Assembly (NCBI GenBank): GCA_016704305.1
Contig: JADJAL010000027.1
Location: 12,125-76,124 of the forward strand
DNA: 64,000 nt
Source of the DNA: Haliea sp.
Lineage (GTDB): Bacteria > Pseudomonadota > Gammaproteobacteria > Pseudomonadales > Halieaceae
Reading direction: 5' to 3'
Shown: in pieces, positions 27,278 through 37,542 of the stretch
Layout of the letters: every line of letters starts with the position of its first letter
How positions within the stretch are numbered: position 1 is the first letter of the stretch
Notes under the pieces: generated by a model
Databases searched by the model: none
The model's input: the letters and a program-made list of their open reading frames with translations, nothing else
What the model was told of the DNA's origin: nothing
Program-made: the position numbers and the translations under genes

Positions 27278-29150
27278 TTACAGGACTGTTATCTCTGCGC
27301 GATCTCGCAATCCACTCTGGAATTCCCTGTCGACCAGGCTGCTAAGCTCGTCAGCCAGCAGCTGTTCCAGTTGAGTTTTTTCAGTTACGGGCAGCGACTT
27401 GTAGTCGCCCGCATTTACCCGCTGCAGTTCGACAACGACAGCGTCGCCATTTGACGCCAGCACATAGTCTGCTGACACGGCATCCGCCGCGGGCGTCGGC
27501 AGTTCAAACACGCGACGCAATACTTCGGGCGGCACCACGGTATTACGTCGATCAACACCCATTTCAACCTGCAGTTCATAGCCCAGTTCAGCAACAATCT
27601 GATCCAATGGAAGACCGGTGCGCAATTTCTCAAGAACCTGGCCGGCCTGCGCTATAACGGCAGCACGCGCAGTTTCCTCAGCAAGCGCAACCACGACTTC
27701 CCCGCGCACAGAATCAAGTGGTTTCAGTTCGGGTGGATTGTGCTTGCGTACGCTCAGCACGACGAAACGGTTGTCGGGGGAGTTCAATCACCTCGCTGTT
27801 GTTGCCCGGCCTGCGGTACCTCTTCCGAGAACGCGGCCTCAACCAACGTGGAGTTGGCGAATAAACCTTCATTCTGCGCTCGCATTACAGCATCCGCACG
27901 CTTAACAGTCAGACCGAGTTCATTGGCGGGATATGTCAAGTCTTCTGAATTAAACGACAGATCCTTCAGCGATTCGACGGATCGAAGCAAGTCTATACGC
28001 GCCTCATCCTCCTGGATGGTCTCCGTCAATTGCGATCGCATTTCCTCCAGACTGACCTCCTTCCCCTCACTGCGCTCCGTGACCAGGATTAAATGCGTTC
28101 CCGCTTCTGTCTGCACAGGCGCAGAAACAGCACCAGGCTGCAATTGCGTGATAGCACTTTCCATCGCGGCCGGGAAAGTATTCCCGCTGGTATACCCGAG
28201 GTCGCCGCCTTTATCGGCCGAACCAACATCGTCTGATAACTCCCTGGCCACATCGGCGAACGACTCGCCATTTGCAAGTTTTTCCTGGGCCTTGGCAATG
28301 CGTTCACTCACCTCATCCTCAGTATCCGTTTCAAAAAGAATGTGTGATACCCGACTCTGGGCTTGCAATTGGCTGTCCTGTTTGGCGAGTTCGTAAGCCT
28401 CCAGCACAGCGCTCTCTTCCACCGGTTCACGAAAATCATCGAGCGTCAGCTCCAGATAATCGATATCGACGGATTCCGGAGAACGAAAATTATCCTGATG
28501 GGCATCGTAGTAACCCTGGATTTGCGCGTCAGTAAATTGCACTGGAGTGGACAATTGTCCTCGCGGGATCGTGAAATATCGCAGATTGCGTTGTTCCGCG
28601 ATAATCCGGGTATTCACTTCCAACTCCCCGGGCGTTACAAATTCACTACCTGCTATTCCGCTTCGTAATTGATTCACCAACATGTCATCGTACAAGCTTT
28701 GCTTGAGTAACTGGGCGTATATCCAGCGCTGGCGAGCACATTCTTATACGCCTCGGGTGAAAATACGCCATCTACCTGGAATTGGTCCATGCTGGCCACC
28801 AAGGTGCCGATCTCCGAGTTGGATATAGTCAAACCCATCTCATCGGCCGATTGCATCAGGAGTTTACGATTTATCAGCGCCTCCAGTGCTTGCGGGCCCA
28901 ACCGCTCGTCATCCAGCAGTGATGGATCGAGGTTATCTCCCATCATCGCTATGAGCCGTCGTTTCTGCGTGTCCAAGGCCTGTTGCAACTCCTGTGGCTG
29001 AATCGGTTCACCATTGACTTCGGCAACCTCATTGCCACCACCACCCACCAGGATGGATTCAATACCAAAAAGCGAACACGAGACGACCATCAATCCCACC
29101 ACGATCTTGGCTGTAGTGCCCTGCACTTTCTCACGTATATTTTGAAGCAT
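27278..29150 (-). CDS. ppiD: peptidyl-prolyl cis-trans isomerase D, periplasmic chaperone (three frameshifts)
   Basis: Inner-membrane anchored folding factor near the Sec translocon. A short cytoplasmic N-terminus precedes a transmembrane helix (IVVGLMVVSCSLFGI), a SurA-like N-domain, a parvulin domain (SRVSHILFETD ... GDLGYTSGNTFP) and a C-terminal chaperone domain. The open frame is broken near 28713-28715 (one base missing in a G-run), 27805-27807 (one extra) and 27776-27780 (one extra). Corrected, the joints read GYTPQLLKQSLYDDM and GNNSEVIELPDNRFVV, and the product is 623 residues, the usual length. It lies downstream of hupB, as is standard. Confidence 0.9.
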
Positions 29151-29171
29151 GAATGTTACTCACAGGAAACT

Positions 29172-29203
29172 AAAAAAAAAGCGCACAAGAAAGTGCGCCT
29201 TTT
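29172..29203 (-). terminator. rho-independent terminator after hupB
   Basis: On the minus strand GGCGCAC and GTGCGC pair around a short loop and are followed by nine T residues. It sits between hupB and ppiD, so HU can be expressed in excess of PpiD. Confidence 0.85.
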
Positions 29204-29291
29204 CAACAGAACTCACCCACGGCTCGTCAGGCGAGTCCAGATGATCGCGAACCCTGGTGGTTACGCTCTAATCCCAATAATCCCGATCGCC

Positions 29292-29567
29292 TCAGGTGTT
29301 GAGCGCGTCTTTCAACCCTTTGCCGGGTTTGAAACCGGCCACCTTGGAAGCTTTGATCTCAATGGTAGCGCCAGTTTGTGGATTACGGCCACTGCGTGCA
29401 TTGCGATTCTTAACAGAGAATGTGCCGAAGCCAACCAAGGCAACTTGGTCTCCCATTTTTAACTCATTAGTAATGCTGTCGAGCATGGCATCCAGTGCGC
29501 GACCAGCTGATGCTTTCGGCAAGTCTGCTGCAGTTGCTATCGCGTCAATCAATTCAGTTTTATTCAC
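29292..29567 (-). CDS. hupB: DNA-binding protein HU-beta
   Basis: Nucleoid protein of 91 residues. The N-terminus MNKTELIDAIA, the GFGTFSVKNRNARSGRNPQTG beta-arm with its conserved Arg and Pro, and the ending FKPGKGLKDAL are full HU signatures. It follows lon in the usual lon-hupB-ppiD order. The gene is intact, in contrast to both neighbours. Confidence 0.97.
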   Translation of the reverse strand: MNKTELIDAIATAADLPKASAGRALDAMLDSITNELKMGDQVALVGFGTFSVKNRNARSGRNPQTGATIEIKASKVAGFKPGKGLKDALNT

Positions 29568-29775
29568 AATTTTTTCCCCTCGGAAGTTATCGCTGCGGAT
29601 GTAGTATGTTACCCCTAAGTAACACGGAGCGCGATTTTTAATCTAGACTTGGCTCCATATCTCCAACTTTAGCCGCATGTATTTTGATGATGCAGTCGAC
29701 CCAGAAAAACATCATGCGGTTGGACGGACGACTGTATACCACAGCAGGAATCCCGGTCAATATTTCCCGCTCGCG

Positions 29776-32188
29776 TCAGTGCGTATTTATGCGATTTTTC
29801 TCCTCATTATCAGTGTCTGTTGTCGCTGTAATTGAGCCTGCAAGAAACTCTTCATCGCTCAATGGTTCAGGCATGGACTCGAGCGCCAACGCAAGCACTT
29901 CATCAATCCATTTGACCGGACAGATTTTGAGATGCTCTGTAATATTCGCAGGCACTTCTTTTAAGTCTCTTTCATTCTCCTTGGGAATAATTACGGTTTT
30001 GATTCCACCACGCCGAGCGGCCAGCAGGCTTTTCCCCAGAGCCCACCGATAGGCGGGACCTCACCACGCAGGGTGATTTCACCGGTCATCGCCACGTCCG
30101 ATCGAACGGGTATATTAGTCAACACAGAAACCAGAGCCGTACACATTGCTACCCCAGCGCTGGGACCGTCTTTGGGCGTGGCTCCCTCGGGCACATGTAT
30201 GTGTACATCGTGATTCTCGTGAAAATTGGAAGGTATGCCCAACATCTGGGCACGACTGCGAACGACGGTTGTAGCAGCCTGTATCGACTCCTGCATCACG
30301 TCGCCGAGTGAACCCGTCTGCACGTGGCGTCCCTTACCCTTTACGGCAACGGCTTCAATGGTTAACAGTTCACCACCAACGGAAGTCCAGGCCAGACCGG
30401 TTACCTGACCTATTTTATTGGTCTCTTCTGCTATGCCGTAGTTGTATTTGCGCACGCCGAGTAGATCGGGAAGCATTTCGGGTGTCACAGTTGTACCGCT
30501 AGCTATCTCTCCCAACGTCAGGGCTTTTACGATTTTGCGACATACCTTGGCGATCTGGCGCTCCAGTGCGCGCACACCTGCCTCTCGTGTGTAGTAGCGG
30601 ATCACATCGGTCACCGCCTCCTGGGCAATCAATAGCTCCTTATTTGTCAGGCCGTTTACCCGGATCTGCTTTGGAATAAGGTAGCGCTCGGCGATATTAA
30701 GCTTCTCATCTTCTGTATAACCAGGAATGCGGATGACTTCCATGCGGTCCAACAACGGCGCGGGGATGTTCATCGTATTTGAGGTACAAATGAACATCAC
30801 ATCCGATAAATCGTAGTCCACTTCCAGATAGTGGTCGTTAAAGGCATGGTTTTGCTCAGGATCAAGCACTTCCAGCATCGCGGAGGCTGGATCTCCGCGA
30901 TGATCCATCCCCATCTTGTCGATTTCGTCGAGTAGAAATAACGGATTCCGGACGCCTGCCTTGGACATTTTCTGTAGCAATTTTCCCGGCATTGAACCGA
31001 TGTAAGTCCTGCGATGTCCGCGTATTTCAGCTTCGTCACGAACGCCACCAAGCGCCATGCGCACAAATTTTCGATTGGTAGCTCGCGCGAGTGATTCACC
31101 CAGCGAGGTCTTGCCAACCCCCGGCGGACCCACCAGGCACAAGACGGGACCTTTAACTTTGCGCACCCGTTTTTGCACGGCGAGGTATTCGATAATACGA
31201 TCCTTCACCTCTTCAAGACCGTAATGATCCTCATCCAATATTGCCGACGCCCTTTTCAGGTCATGTTTCACTTTGCTGCGCTTGGTCCAGGGGACGTTGA
31301 CCATCCAGTCTATGTAACTGCGCACGACGGACGCTTCAGCGGACATTGGCGACATCATCTTCAGCTTGTTCAGTTCGGCTTGCGCCTTCGCTCTGGCCTC
31401 TTGCGGCATTCGCGCTTTTTCGATGCGGGATTGCAGTTCATCAAGCTCATTGGGCGCTTCATCCATATCACCCAGTTCGCGTTGAATCGCCTTCATCTGT
31501 TCATTGAGGTAGTATTCGCGTTGGCTCTTCTCCATCTGCTTCTTGACACGTCCGCGAATACGCTTTTCTACCTGAAACAGGTCAATCTCTGCATCCATCA
31601 AACCCATCAGGTGATCCAGTCTGGCGCGGATTCCGGATATCTCCAGGATATGCTGCTTCTCCTCCAGAGGCACACTCATATGTGCTGCAATGGTGTCGGC
31701 CAGGCGTCCGGGCTCGTCTATACCAGTAAGCGACGTGAGAACCTCCGCAGGCACTTTTTGCTCAGGTTTACGTATTTTTCGAACTGGGCTACGGTAGTGC
31801 GCAAAAGCTGAGCAACCTCACGCTCTGGGATTTCATCACTGAGAATTTCACGCACGCCTGCCAGGCTGAATGGCCCTTCGTCATCCACATTATCGAGAGC
31901 GGCTCGATACCCCCCCTCCACAAGCACTTTGATCGTGCCATCAGGCAACTTTAGCAATTGCAAAATATTGGACACGGTGCCAACTTGATAGATGCCGTCA
32001 GCCGTAGGGTTATCATCGGCTGCGTTGCGTTGCGCTACCAGCAACACCTGTTTGTCATTTGCCATGGCATCTTCCAGGGCTTCAATAGACCGTTCACGTC
32101 CAACAAAGAGTGGGAGCACCATGTGCGGATACACGACCACATCTCTCAGGGGCAGAAGAGGTAATGTGATGACAGAGGAAGAACCCAT
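29776..32188 (-). CDS. lon: ATP-dependent protease Lon (frameshifts at two places)
   Basis: Cytosolic AAA+ protease for misfolded and regulatory proteins. The N-domain opens TLPLLPLRDVVVYPHMVLPLFVGR. The AAA domain has GPPGVGKTS and FLLDEIDKMG. The protease domain has catalytic Ser in KDGPSAGVAM. The frame breaks at 31755-31759 (one base missing in a run of A on the gene strand) and again at 30027-30037 (two extra bases). After correction the stop is at 29776 and the product is 803 residues. The second patch falls exactly on the catalytic Lys motif (GGLKEKLLAA in the family), so that residue cannot be read safely here. A sigma-32-like promoter precedes the gene. Confidence 0.92.
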
Positions 32189-32230
32189 GTGACTCTCCGG
32201 GTTTTGTAGAAATGGAATGTACAGTACTGA

Positions 32231-32259
32231 TATTTGGGGACAATCTCAGCGATAACAAG
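32231..32259 (-). promoter_or_regulatory. sigma-32-like heat shock promoter of lon
   Basis: On the minus strand CTTGTTA is followed, after exactly 13 nt, by CCCCAAATA. This fits the heat-shock consensus CTTGAAA-N11-16-CCCCATnT with few mismatches. It lies about 43-70 nt before the lon ATG, which also has GGAGAG as ribosome binding site. lon is a known sigma-32 target in gammaproteobacteria. Confidence 0.6.
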
Positions 32260-32341
32260 CCCGCTTAACACTGATTTGCCCGGCTAAGTTCACTACCGCC
32301 GCGCAACTGGGCGGGGCTTGACGACTATTCGTCAGTCGAGG

Positions 32342-33611
32342 CTACCGGATAGTCGGCTCGCTATTCTGATACACCAGCAGGGGTTCAGAGTCACCGCGAA
32401 TCACCGATTCGTCAATAACGACCTTGCTGACGTCGTCGAGAGAGGGGATGTTATACATGGAATCGAGAAGCACGCTCTCCAGAATAGAGCGCAATCCACG
32501 AGCCCCAGTTTTGCGTTCCATGCCTTTCTCAGCGATGGCGCGAAGACCGTCTTCGCGGAAATCGACTTCGACGCCCTCCATTTCAAACAGCTTACTGTAT
32601 TGTTTGGTTAGAGAGTTTTTGGGTTCCGTCAGAATTTGCACCAGCGCTTCCACATCGAGTTCTTCCAATGTCGCTATAACGGGGAGTCGACCAACGAACT
32701 CTGGTATCAGGCCGTAATGTACCAGGTCCTCCGGCTCTAACTGCGATAGCAGTTCACCTACATTGCGCTTTTCATCCTTGCTCTTCACTTCCGCACCAAA
32801 GCCAATGCCACCTTTTTCCGAGCGGTTACGGATCACCTTTTCCAGTCCGGCAAACGCCCCGCCACAGATAAACAGAATATTCGACGTATCGACCTGGAGG
32901 AATTCCTGCCGCGGGTGCTTGCGACCACCCTGCGGCGGCACCGACGCAATGGTTCCCTCAATCAGTTTTAGCAACGCCTGTTGCACGCCCTCGCCCGAGA
33001 CATCACGCGTTATTGATGGATTGTCGGACTTGCGGGAAATCTTATCGATTTCGTCGATATAGACTATGCCAACCTGCGCTTTCTCGACATCATAATCACA
33101 TTTTTGCAGTAATTTCTGGATGATATTTTCGACGTCTTCACCCACATAACCGGCCTCGGTGAGCGTCGTTGCATCCGCAATCGTGAAGGGTACATCAAGG
33201 AGCCGCGCCAGGGTCTCCGCCAGCAACGTCTTACCACTGCCCGTTGGACCGACCAGAAGAATGTTGCTTTTGCCTAACTCAACGTCATCCCTGTTCTTGC
33301 TATGACGAAGGCGTTTGTAATGGTTATAGACAGCGACCGCCAACACCTTTTTCGCGCGCTGTTGCCCTATGACATAATCATCAAGGATAGCTTTAATTTC
33401 CTGAGGTACCGGCAGGTGATCCTGTTTGGCGCCACCACTGGTTTCCTGAACTTCTTCGCGGATAATATCGTTGCAAAGATCGACACATTCATCGCAGATA
33501 AAAACCGAAGGGCCAGCAATAAGTTTACGGACCTCGTGTTGGCTCTTGCCACAGAAGGAGCAGTACAGCAGCTTGCTGCCATCATCACCATTTTAGTGGT
33601 TTTTCGCTCAT
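32342..33611 (-). CDS. clpX: ClpX, ATPase subunit of ClpXP (one frameshift near the start)
   Basis: AAA+ unfoldase that feeds substrates to ClpP. The N-terminal zinc domain is visible (LLYCSFCGKSQHEVRKL ... CDECVDLC). It is followed by Walker A GPTGSGKT, Walker B YIDEIDK and the IGF loop (GGIGFGAEV) that docks to ClpP. The ATG at 33611 (AGGA upstream) begins MSEKPL, then the frame shifts at the A-run 33591-33594. Removing one A gives MSEKPLNGDDGSKLLYC and a 422-residue protein, close to the usual 424. Taken literally, the only open frame begins at 33346 and lacks the zinc domain. It sits between clpP and lon as expected. Confidence 0.94.
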
Positions 33612-33713
33612 CCAGCTATCCTAAGTCAATAAGTCTGCCCGTTACCTCATCAGACATTTCCACGATGATGTTTTTCGGGGGTATTTGCAAGTCCCGACAG
33701 GAATTAAATCACG

Positions 33714-34376
33714 TTATTTGGACTTATTCCCGTAGGCTATTCCCGCGCCTGCGCGGCTGCCGACCACTGCGTCCACAAGGCCATATTCCTTGCTTTGTTC
33801 AGCATTCATAAAACGATCGCGCTCAGTATCGCGCTCAATGGTTTCAAGGCTTTGTCCCGTGTGTTCTGACATCAGTTGATTCAGTCGCTCACGGATGATC
33901 AAAATTTCCCTGGCTTGAATATCGATATCGGTAGCTTGTCCCTGCGCACCTCCGCTGGGCTGGTGAATCATCGTACGTGCGTTGGGGAGACAAAACCGTT
34001 TACCCTTGGCGCCGCCAGACAATAAAAATGCGCCCATCGACGCTGCCTGCCCGATACACATCGTGCTGACATCCGGTTTGATAAACTGCATCGTGTCGTA
34101 AATTGAAAGGCCTGCGGTCACTGAACCGCCCGGCGAATTGATGTAAAGGTGAATATCCTTGTCCGGGTTTTCTGATTCGAGGAACAGCAATTGCGCAACG
34201 ATCAGATTCGCCATATGGTCCTCAACAGTACCGACGGCGAAGATGACCCGCTCTTTCAATAGTCTGGAATAGATATCATAGGAACGCTCGCCGCGCGCCG
34301 TTTGCTCCACAACCATGGGAATTAGCCCGAGACTATTAATTTTATATCTATCTTGCCCGTCGAGATGAATTGCCAT
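33714..34376 (-). CDS. clpP: ATP-dependent Clp protease proteolytic subunit
   Basis: Self-compartmentalised serine protease, 220 residues including a short propeptide. The catalytic triad is visible: Ser113 (GQAASMGA), His138 (TMIHQPSGG) and Asp187 (ERDRFM), each two residues offset from the E. coli precursor numbering. The ATG follows GGGGATAG. Operon order tig-clpP-clpX-lon is conserved. Confidence 0.97.
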   Translation of the reverse strand: MAIHLDGQDRYKINSLGLIPMVVEQTARGERSYDIYSRLLKERVIFAVGTVEDHMANLIVAQLLFLESENPDKDIHLYINSPGGSVTAGLSIYDTMQFIKPDVSTMCIGQAASMGAFLLSGGAKGKRFCLPNARTMIHQPSGGAQGQATDIDIQAREILIIRERLNQLMSEHTGQSLETIERDTERDRFMNAEQSKEYGLVDAVVGSRAGAGIAYGNKSK

Positions 34377-34459
34377 ATTCGCTATCCCCAGGTTGTGGTT
34401 TTGTTCTGAATCCCGACGGGGCTATCACCCCCGCCCGTGTTACTGCCAGCTTCAGTCCG

Positions 34460-35767
34460 CTACTGATTGATAGCGTCCTGATAGTTACAATCCTTGGTCA
34501 CTATATTGGCCTTCTCCAGCAGCTTTTCAACCACCAGGTCTTCCAATACTTTCGACTCAACCGCTGCAAGTTGCTGCTGGTTGGAGTAATAATAATCGAT
34601 CACTTCCTGCGGATTCTGGTAGGTCGAGGCCATTTCTTCAATGACCTCACGCACCTTCTACCGGCCGGGTTTGAGGTCATTTTTCGCCACTATCTCGGCA
34701 AGTACCAAGCCCAGCTTGACCCGGCGTTCTGCATTTTCTGCAAACATGGTATCGGGCAATAATGACTTCAGATCCAAGTTCTGATTGCCCAGGCCGCCAT
34801 ACTGCTGAAACATCTGATTCCTTAACGCAGTAATCTCTTGATCAATCAGGGCTTTAGGCACCTCCAGCGACTTGTGTGCCTCAAGCACCGCATCCATTAC
34901 CTGCTGTTTGAGTTTCGACTGCACGGCGTTTTTAAGCTCCCTCGCCATGTTGTCGGCTACCTCTTTGCGGAACCGCTCTTCGCCGCCATCTTCAACACCA
35001 TATTTGGCAAACAGGGCCTCGTCCAGCGCCGCAGGAACCAATTGTTGGATATTCTTCACCGTTATCTTGAACTGGACTGCAGCGCCTTTTAACTCCTCGC
35101 TGTGGTAATCCTCTGGAAAGCGCAGTGCCAAAGTACGTTCCTCGCCTGTGGTCATACCTACGATTCCATCCTCAAATCCTGGAATCATACGGCCTGAGCC
35201 CAACTCCAGATCACTGTCCTGGGCACTCCCCCCGGCGAACTCTTCGCCATCGCGCGTGCCAAGATAGTCAATAGTGACCTTGTCGGTGAGCACTGAAGCG
35301 CGCTCCACCGACTCCCACGTCCCCTGCTGCTTGCGGAATACGTCGATCATCTTGTCGACATCTTCGTCCTTCACCTGTGCGACCACCTGCTCCACGGAAA
35401 AGCCTTTCATCTCCGCAAGTTCGACTTCGGGATATACCTCAAAGGTGGCGACATACTGTAGTTCTTTGCCCTGTTCCAGGTTTTTCGGCTCAATGCTGGG
35501 CAGTCCGGCCGGGCGAAGCTTTTCCTGGATAACGGCTTCACGGAACGACTCGTTAACAACTTCCCCAACGACTTCCTGACGAATACCGGCACCGAAGCGC
35601 TGACGCATAACTTTCATAGGGACCTTGCCGGGACGAAAACCGGGAAGTCGGATATTCCTGGACGCTTTTTGCAAGCGCGTGTCCACTTCCGATTCCACGC
35701 GCTCAGCGGGTACGCCCACGGTCAAGCGACGCTCCAGATTAGAGGTCGTTTCAATTGATACCCGCAT
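34460..35767 (-). CDS. tig: trigger factor (interrupted by an in-frame amber codon)
   Basis: Ribosome-associated chaperone that meets nascent chains. The N-terminal ribosome-binding domain contains GFRPGKVP, the FKBP-type PPIase domain follows (VTIDYLGTRDGEEFAGG), then the long C-terminal helical arms. At 34658-34660 a TAG stop falls in the same frame at a position where relatives usually carry Glu (KPGR-stop-KVREVIEE). The frame then continues for 64 residues that align with the family C-terminus. Without the stop the protein is 435 residues, normal length. Ending at the stop gives 369 residues that lack part of the C-terminal domain. A single GAG to TAG change explains it. Confidence 0.9.
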
Positions 35768-35867
35768 AGTAGTTCCTCATCATTCGATTATTCTTGCGGC
35801 ACATTTGGCGCCCCATAACACGACGACATCACCCGGTTTCTAATAGGGTGACGCCGTCCTCATTTAT

Positions 35868-35950
35868 TGGTGCGGAAGGAGAGACTCGAACTCTCACCTT
35901 GCGGCACTGGAACCTAAATCCAGCGCGTATACCAATTTCGCCACTTCCGC
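35868..35950 (-). tRNA. tRNA-Leu (UAG)
   Basis: On the minus strand GCGGAAG pairs with CTTCCGC as the acceptor stem, followed by discriminator A and an encoded CCA. The anticodon stem-loop has loop TTTAGGT, anticodon TAG at 35914-35916. A long variable arm and the T-loop GTTCGAGTC are typical of tRNA-Leu. It lies just upstream of tig in the same direction, a place where tRNA-Leu genes are common. Confidence 0.95.
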
Positions 35951-36180
35951 TTGGAAAATATCCGTCGACCAGATAGAAATAACTGCACAAATTCTGGTTA
36001 ACGTATTGATTGAAGCAGGTTTTTGACTATCAACAGCCTCTAAAATAGGGGCTGGCGCAAGGGCGCTGATTCTGCCATAAAGGTGGCATCGATTCAACCG
36101 CCGGAATGCGCTGCGGAACCGGAGGTGTAGCGGTACTCAAGTGCGTTTGGGCGTCGTCGACCTTGAGCCATGGCTGAAGA

Positions 36181-37239
36181 TCACTGTGTTAGACAATCTG
36201 GATCAAATCTGTACTCGCCCCGTAGCCACTGTGCCACCTCCAAAGCGGCAGGCCCGGGCAATTGCGCATACTCGGCAGCGAGAACCTTGCAACGCTGCTC
36301 TCCAAGACCGGAAAGCCCTGCTTGCTCGAATACACCTTGATCCCGGGTCACCCGCTCCCAGGTGGCTGGCCCCAATATCCGGGACAATGCATCTTCATTG
36401 AACAAGCCATTACCATATAACGCGGCCAACCCACTCAGGGCGGGCAAGGACAATAAGCCCTGGTTCATAGGATTGCACAAATGACCCGTTAAAAGTGGCC
36501 GCAAAGCGGGCGATCTCGAATGCAACTTCCTGGTATAGAGAAAGTTACTGCGCACCGCGCCATCATTGACCGGATAGTTGTCCCACAGGATAACGGGGCG
36601 CTGCAACTGCTGGACTATAGCTTCAATATCACTGACGGTAATCGCCTCCGAACACACCTTGTTCCCCGTCCAGAATATACCAACATCCTGCGGCAGCTCC
36701 CGGCCCAGTTGCGACCAATAGTCCAGCGGCATGCGACCAAAGTACTTTTCCAATACCGGATCAAACGAGTAGTAGGTTGGGCATACCAGGACATGCACGC
36801 CCGGCAACCAGTGGCACACATCGGCCACGATCTCCGCCTGACGTGTCGCGAGTGATTGCAGGTCTCCGGGCATATCATCAAACAACACCGCTATGACTGG
36901 CGCATGCAGTTGGCCCAATCGCTCAACTTTGCGCTTGAGCGCTGCCCGTTCGGGCAACCCGTAATTTCGATAGAGTTCCACCGGGGACAGACCAACACCC
37001 CACTGAATGCCCCGTAGTTTGTAAGCTGAAGACAATAGGACCAACTCTCGCCACTCGGCTTCTGGCCAGTCCTCTTGCCAGTTTCTGCGCAGGTACAAAT
37101 CGCCCTTGGGGCAATAAATGCATGTATTGAGCCCAGCTTCGACAAGATAGTCTGCGTATGCCACACGGGTATCAAAAGTCCAGGTACGGCCATAATAGCC
37201 CTCGATTATTCCGGCGAGAAACTCTGTCGAACTTGTCAT
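36181..37239 (-). CDS. GH84 family beta-N-acetylglucosaminidase (O-GlcNAcase-like)
   Basis: 352 residues forming a stand-alone catalytic barrel. Opening GIIEGYYGRTW matches the GH84 entry signature. CPKGD carries the substrate Lys. LFDDMPGD contains the catalytic pair Asp121-Asp122, and ILWDNYPVND (219-226) supplies the pyranose-binding residues. GH84 enzymes use substrate-assisted catalysis to remove GlcNAc from proteins or glycans. No signal peptide is seen, so a cytoplasmic role such as wall-fragment recycling or O-GlcNAc removal is likelier than digestion of outside polymers. No transporter or other glycosidase is adjacent. ATG start at 37239. Confidence 0.85.
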   Translation of the reverse strand: MTSSTEFLAGIIEGYYGRTWTFDTRVAYADYLVEAGLNTCIYCPKGDLYLRRNWQEDWPEAEWRELVLLSSAYKLRGIQWGVGLSPVELYRNYGLPERAALKRKVERLGQLHAPVIAVLFDDMPGDLQSLATRQAEIVADVCHWLPGVHVLVCPTYYSFDPVLEKYFGRMPLDYWSQLGRELPQDVGIFWTGNKVCSEAITVSDIEAIVQQLQRPVILWDNYPVNDGAVRSNFLYTRKLHSRSPALRPLLTGHLCNPMNQGLLSLPALSGLAALYGNGLFNEDALSRILGPATWERVTRDQGVFEQAGLSGLGEQRCKVLAAEYAQLPGPAALEVAQWLRGEYRFDPDCLTQ

Positions 37240-37260
37240 TTCATGAAGCTGCTTTCTAAT

Positions 37261-37288
37261 TTGGATTTAAAAAATTATTTTTTATAAC
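37261..37288 (+). promoter_or_regulatory. sigma-70-like promoter for the putative sRNA
   Basis: TTGGAT and TATAAC are separated by 16 nt in an A/T-rich track. Transcription would begin near 37295 on the plus strand, leading only into the structured region and its terminator. Confidence 0.45.
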
Positions 37289-37294
37289 TAAATA

Positions 37295-37478
37295 ACTTAA
37301 AAAATTAGCAAAAAAGTGTGGAAAAGTACCAACTTTAGGCAATACTGAAGCTGTGGTTGCCCATCCCCTAGCTCAACCGGGCTGCCGCAAGGGCATAACC
37401 TTGCTCTTTTTGGGAAGCAATTCCTCTATGTTTCACTCCTAATGGTCTTGGTGGGTCCCTATCGGGACCCATTTTTTT
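37295..37478 (+). ncRNA. putative small RNA, about 185 nt
   Basis: Plus-strand transcript predicted from its own promoter and terminator with no protein-coding frame in between. GGTTGCCC (37355-37362) can pair with GGGC-AT-AACC (37391-37400), enclosing an inner AGC/GCT stem with a CAACCGG loop. A second part is U-rich and unpaired (near 37405-37420). I do not recognise an Rfam family; the size would suit a regulatory sRNA. Transcript ends are inferred. Confidence 0.4.
37452..37478 (+). terminator. rho-independent terminator of the putative sRNA
   Basis: TGGGTCCC and GGGACCCA form a perfect 8-bp stem with loop TATC, followed at once by seven T on the plus strand. On the minus strand the flank is not T-rich, so it does not serve pilZ. 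Confidence 0.9.
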
Positions 37479-37542
37479 AATCCATAAACTGATATTTTTC
37501 AATACTTTAGCACACAATTTGCAATACATTTTGAACAGCTAG

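Larger units (their letters stand above)
37240..37542. other. AT-rich intergenic region holding a probable sRNA gene
   Basis: 303 bp between the divergent-looking GH84 start and the pilZ stop. The first 80 bp are unusually AT-rich for this genome. It holds a sigma-70-like promoter and an excellent plus-strand terminator, although neither flanking gene lies on the plus strand. The last 60 bp before the pilZ stop show nothing I can name. Confidence 0.6.

Noticed and set aside
29204..29291. Possible tRNA between ppiD and hupB, as in Pseudomonas
   Set aside because: No T-loop consensus and no pairing acceptor stem on either strand.
37320..37440. Resemblance to a GEMM-I cyclic di-GMP riboswitch (GCAAGGGCATAACC near 37387)
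   Set aside because: The tetraloop receptor, GNRA loop and the GGGACGCAAAGCC block are missing, and no plus-strand gene follows.
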